Shown piece after piece: positions 61,401 to 64,000 of a DNA stretch of 64,000 nt. The notes beneath the pieces are model-generated. The model saw nothing but the letters and a program-made list of their open reading frames with translations. It ran no database searches and was not told the DNA's origin. The translations under genes and the position numbers were made by a program. The number at the start of each line of letters is the position of its first letter. Within the stretch, counting starts at the first letter, position 1. The stretch is from Ziziphus jujuba (Eukaryota; Streptophyta; Magnoliopsida; Rosales; Rhamnaceae): contig NC_083384.1 in assembly GCF_031755915.1 (NCBI RefSeq), positions 3,619,501 through 3,683,500 on the forward strand. Direction: 5' to 3'.

Positions 61401-61634
61401 TCTAAAAGAGAACATTGTTCTAAGGGGGATGATACCCATTGGGACCAAATTCAAAAGATTAGTGCACCGTTCAAGGCAACATCACAACATTCCTTTGGAA
61501 ATGAAAAAGAAGAATTATTCGAGTGGGAAATGAAAGACATTTTGTTGGACTACAGAGAATTATTTGATTTTTGCATTTCAAAGAATTTATATGATATATC
61601 AAAACAATCATTTCTAGGATTTAATGATTCCTAA
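58437..61634 (+). pseudogene. rpoC2: rpoC2 (beta'' subunit), 3' two-thirds, with internal duplication
   Basis: Starts mid-gene at [20 protein letters not shown], continues [56 protein letters not shown], and ends [65 protein letters not shown] 468-bp stretch is present twice (59648-60115, 60116-60583). The first ~1.4 kb of the gene is absent. Numerous stops and frameshifts. Confidence 0.92.
59648..60583 (+). repeat. 468-bp tandem duplication in rpoC2
   Basis: Copies 59648-60115 and 60116-60583, both starting TGAAATCCCATATTTTGTAT and ending ATTCCGCTCCATGCA. 468 is a multiple of three (156 codons). The copies differ at a few dozen sites; copy 1 has stops absent from copy 2. Confidence 0.88.
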
Positions 61635-61855
61635 AAGCAAATTGATCCTTTTTTCTATTTGTGTTGTGGTCATTTAATTTGGTTATAGAAATAAAGATAA
61701 TAATGAATAGAAAGAAATGAATGGTCTGGATCATGTATCAATGGCCAATCTTTGGTAGAAGAGAAGGTTTCGTGGGAACAATTATTTATTTCTATTTTAG
61801 CTTCTCTTTTTTTTTTCCAACAAAAATATAAAAAACAGAATAAGTGTGGGGAGAA
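61635..61855. other. Plastid rpoC2-rps2 spacer
   Basis: No gene. Confidence 0.6.
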
Positions 61856-62553
61856 ATGACAAGAAGATATTGGAACATCAATTTGGAAGAGATGATGGGA
61901 GCAGGAGTTCATTTTGGTCATGGTACTAGGAAATGGAATCCTCGAATGGCACCTTATATCTCTACAAGGCGTAAAGGTATTCATATTATAAATCTTACCA
62001 GAACTGCTCGGTTTTTGGCAGAAGCTTGTGATTTAGTTTTTGATGCTGCAAGTAGGGGAAAACAATTCTTAATTGTTGGTACAAAAAATAAAGCAGCAAA
62101 TTCAGTAGCACGGGCTGCAATAAAGGCTCAGTGTCAATATGTTAATAAAAAATGGCTTGATGGTATGTTAATGAATTGGTATACTACAAAAATGAGACTT
62201 CATAAATTTAGGGACTTGAGAATGGAACAAAAGACGGGGAGACTCAATCGTCTTCCAAAAAGGGATGCAGCTGTGTTGAAGAGACAATTATCTCACTTGT
62301 AAACATATCTAGGTGCGACTAAATATAAGACTCGATTGCCCGATGTTGTAATAATTGTTGATCAACAAGAAGAATCTATAGCTCTTCACGAATGTATGAC
62401 TTTGAGCATTCCAACAATACAAATTGTGACCCAGATCTAGCAGATATTTCGATTTCGAAAAATGATGACTCTATAGCTTCAATTCGATTAATTCTTAACA
62501 AATTAGTATTTGCTATTTGTGAGGACCGTTCTAGCTATATACGAAATTCTTGA
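61856..62553 (+). pseudogene. rps2: rps2 (plastid ribosomal protein S2), broken
   Basis: [60 protein letters not shown], then a stop at 62300-62302 (TAA where plastids have CAA), [20 protein letters not shown], and a ~13-bp deletion at about 62420 that shifts the frame before PDLADIS and SYIRNS. I chose the start at 61856, not the upstream Met at 61844, because MTRRYWNI is the plastid start. Normally part of the plastid small ribosomal subunit. Confidence 0.93.
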
Positions 62554-62768
62554 TTAATAATAAGATAAGTAAATTATTTTTGGAACTCCATATAATAGAT
62601 TTATTGAATTGGTTACTATTTTTGATTCGCACAAAAGAGATAAAAATAATTGAGGATATTATGCAAATAGTAGGTATTCAAAATATTCAATGCAAGTATG
62701 CAAATCGAAAATGAGATGGTTGAATCAAAATAATTCCTTTTAAAGTTCTATTTCTTTCAAAGGTTAAT
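62554..62768. other. Plastid rps2-atpI spacer
   Basis: No gene. Confidence 0.6.
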
Positions 62769-63512
62769 ATGAATGTTTTATTATGTTCCATCAACACACT
62801 AAAAGAGTTATATGATCTATCCGATGTGGAAGTAGGCCAACATTTCTATTGGCAAATAGGAAGTTTCCAAGTCCATGGCCAAGTACTTATTACTTCTTGG
62901 GTCGTAATTGCTATCTTATTAGGTTCAGCCATTATAGCTGTTCATAATCCACAAACCATTCCGACTGACAGTTAGAATTTCTTTGAATATGTCCTTGAAT
63001 TCATTCGAGACATGAGCAAAATGCGGATTAGAGAAGAATGTGGTCCCTGGGTCCCATTTGTTGGAACTATGTTTTTATTTATTTTTGTTTTGAATTGGTC
63101 AGGGGCTCTTTTACCTTGGAAAATCATATAGTTACCTCATGGGGAGTTAGCCGCACCCACAAATGATATAAATACTATTGTTGCTTTAGCTTTACTCACG
63201 TCAGTAGCATATTTCTATGTGGGCCTTTCAAAAAATGTATTAGGTTATTTCGGTAGATACATTCAACCAACCCCAATCCTTTTGCCCATGAACATCTTAG
63301 AAGATTTCACAAAATCTTTATCTCTTAGTTTTTGACTTTTTAGAAATATATTAGTCAATCAATTAGTAGTTGTTGTTCTTGTTTCTTTAGTACCTTTAGT
63401 GGTTCCTATACCTGTCATATTCCTTGGATTATTTACAAGTGGCATTCAAGCTCTTATTTTTGCAACCTTACCTGCGGTTTATATAGGCGAATCCATGGAA
63501 GGTCATCATTGA
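62769..63512 (+). pseudogene. atpI: atpI (ATP synthase CF0 subunit a), full length with three stops
   Basis: 744 bp, exactly the plastid length, without indels: [20 protein letters not shown] to [16 protein letters not shown]. Three in-frame stops, at 62973 (TAG for CAG), 63129 (TAG for CAG) and 63333 (TGA for CGA), are all single C-to-T changes. The third lies in SLSFRLFGNI, where Arg is the proton-channel residue, so the essential Arg codon itself is destroyed. In the thylakoid, subunit a provides the proton half-channels next to the c-ring. Confidence 0.95.
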
Positions 63513-64000
63513 TTAGTTTTTGACATAGTCTTTTTTTTTAGCTTAGCCTGACGGCATGTCTACGTGTCTCAAAGTAATCCACTTAGACTTAAGGAAGAAA
63601 AATATGCAAATAAGATCAAAATAAGAGTAAAGCATATACGATCTATAGTAATAGTAAAAAGAATATTACGATATTAAGTTAAGAATTGTTAAAAAAAAAA
63701 AGGAAAGAGATCTAAAAGATCATTTTCCTCAAATTCTTATTGGTTGATTTATATCACCCGACAATGAATACTCCCTTTATATTGATATTGTTTTGTTCAT
63801 TCAATTCATCGATTGATCCAAAAAATAATAATAATAATAATAAATTACATGAACTTCGATCAACTCAATCCTGATATTTCTTTGCAATGATTATGTCTAA
63901 CGAATTTGTTAGTTAGATTGCTTGTACTCATAAGGGATAATGATAAGTAAAAATAGAAGATAAAGGTTTACAAAAAGGATATTTATAAAAAAAAAGGGTT
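63513..64000. other. Plastid atpI-atpH spacer
   Basis: AT-rich, with an (ATA)n run at 63826-63843. No gene reached before the window ends, so the NUPT continues to the right. Confidence 0.6.

Noticed and set aside
61374..61634. Separate 86-codon gene
   Set aside because: It is the frame-shifted C-terminal end of rpoC2.

Overview
This is plant nuclear DNA, from an angiosperm and probably a eudicot. It is very AT-rich and consists of nested LTR retrotransposons, CACTA-like repeats, long tandem arrays, and (41.9 kb to the end) about 22 kb of old plastid DNA inserted in the nucleus (a NUPT). I see no gene here that I would call functional. The species cannot be read from the sequence with confidence.

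1-9,513: two members of one Ty3/gypsy family in opposite orientations. A young plus-strand copy (2,255-8,555; two 1,136-bp LTRs, 5-bp target duplication ATAAG) has gag-protease and only scrambled scraps of pol. It sits inside the 5' LTR of an older, decayed minus-strand copy, which itself interrupts a fragment resembling the 23-kDa jasmonate-induced protein family.

9,514-34,343: a duplicated region. Four fragments of the jasmonate-induced-protein-like gene and their AT-rich flanks (marked by a 23-bp near-palindrome) occur as direct and inverted copies. A Ty1/copia element (12,610-19,315, minus strand) lies between two inverted copies and is itself interrupted by a CACTA-like element. A second copia copy (32,036-34,343) shares the first one's flank, so the region was copied after the copia insertion. 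Between them lies an AT-rich tandem array of about 24 units (21,646-26,970) whose units carry a small hairpin.

34,344-41,890: starts with a CACTA-type terminus inside the second copia copy and continues as two tandem-array types. Both carry the same GGCGAYGC...GCRTCGCC hairpin core. The second array also contains about 15 tRNA-like segments with RNA polymerase III A and B boxes, in a higher-order repeat of about 1.77 kb.

41,891-64,000: a NUPT in plastid order: psbC, psbD, trnT, trnE, trnY, trnD, psbM, petN, trnC, rpoB, rpoC1, rpoC2, rps2, atpI. All reading frames except tiny psbM are broken, mostly by C-to-T or G-to-A changes. Part of rpoC1-rpoC2 is deleted and part of rpoC2 is duplicated. 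Later insertions into it are a TRIM element containing a solo LTR (44.8-46.2 kb), and two solo LTRs inserted one after the other at the same site in rpoB (53.0-54.9 kb); the second belongs to the gypsy family of the first 9.5 kb.
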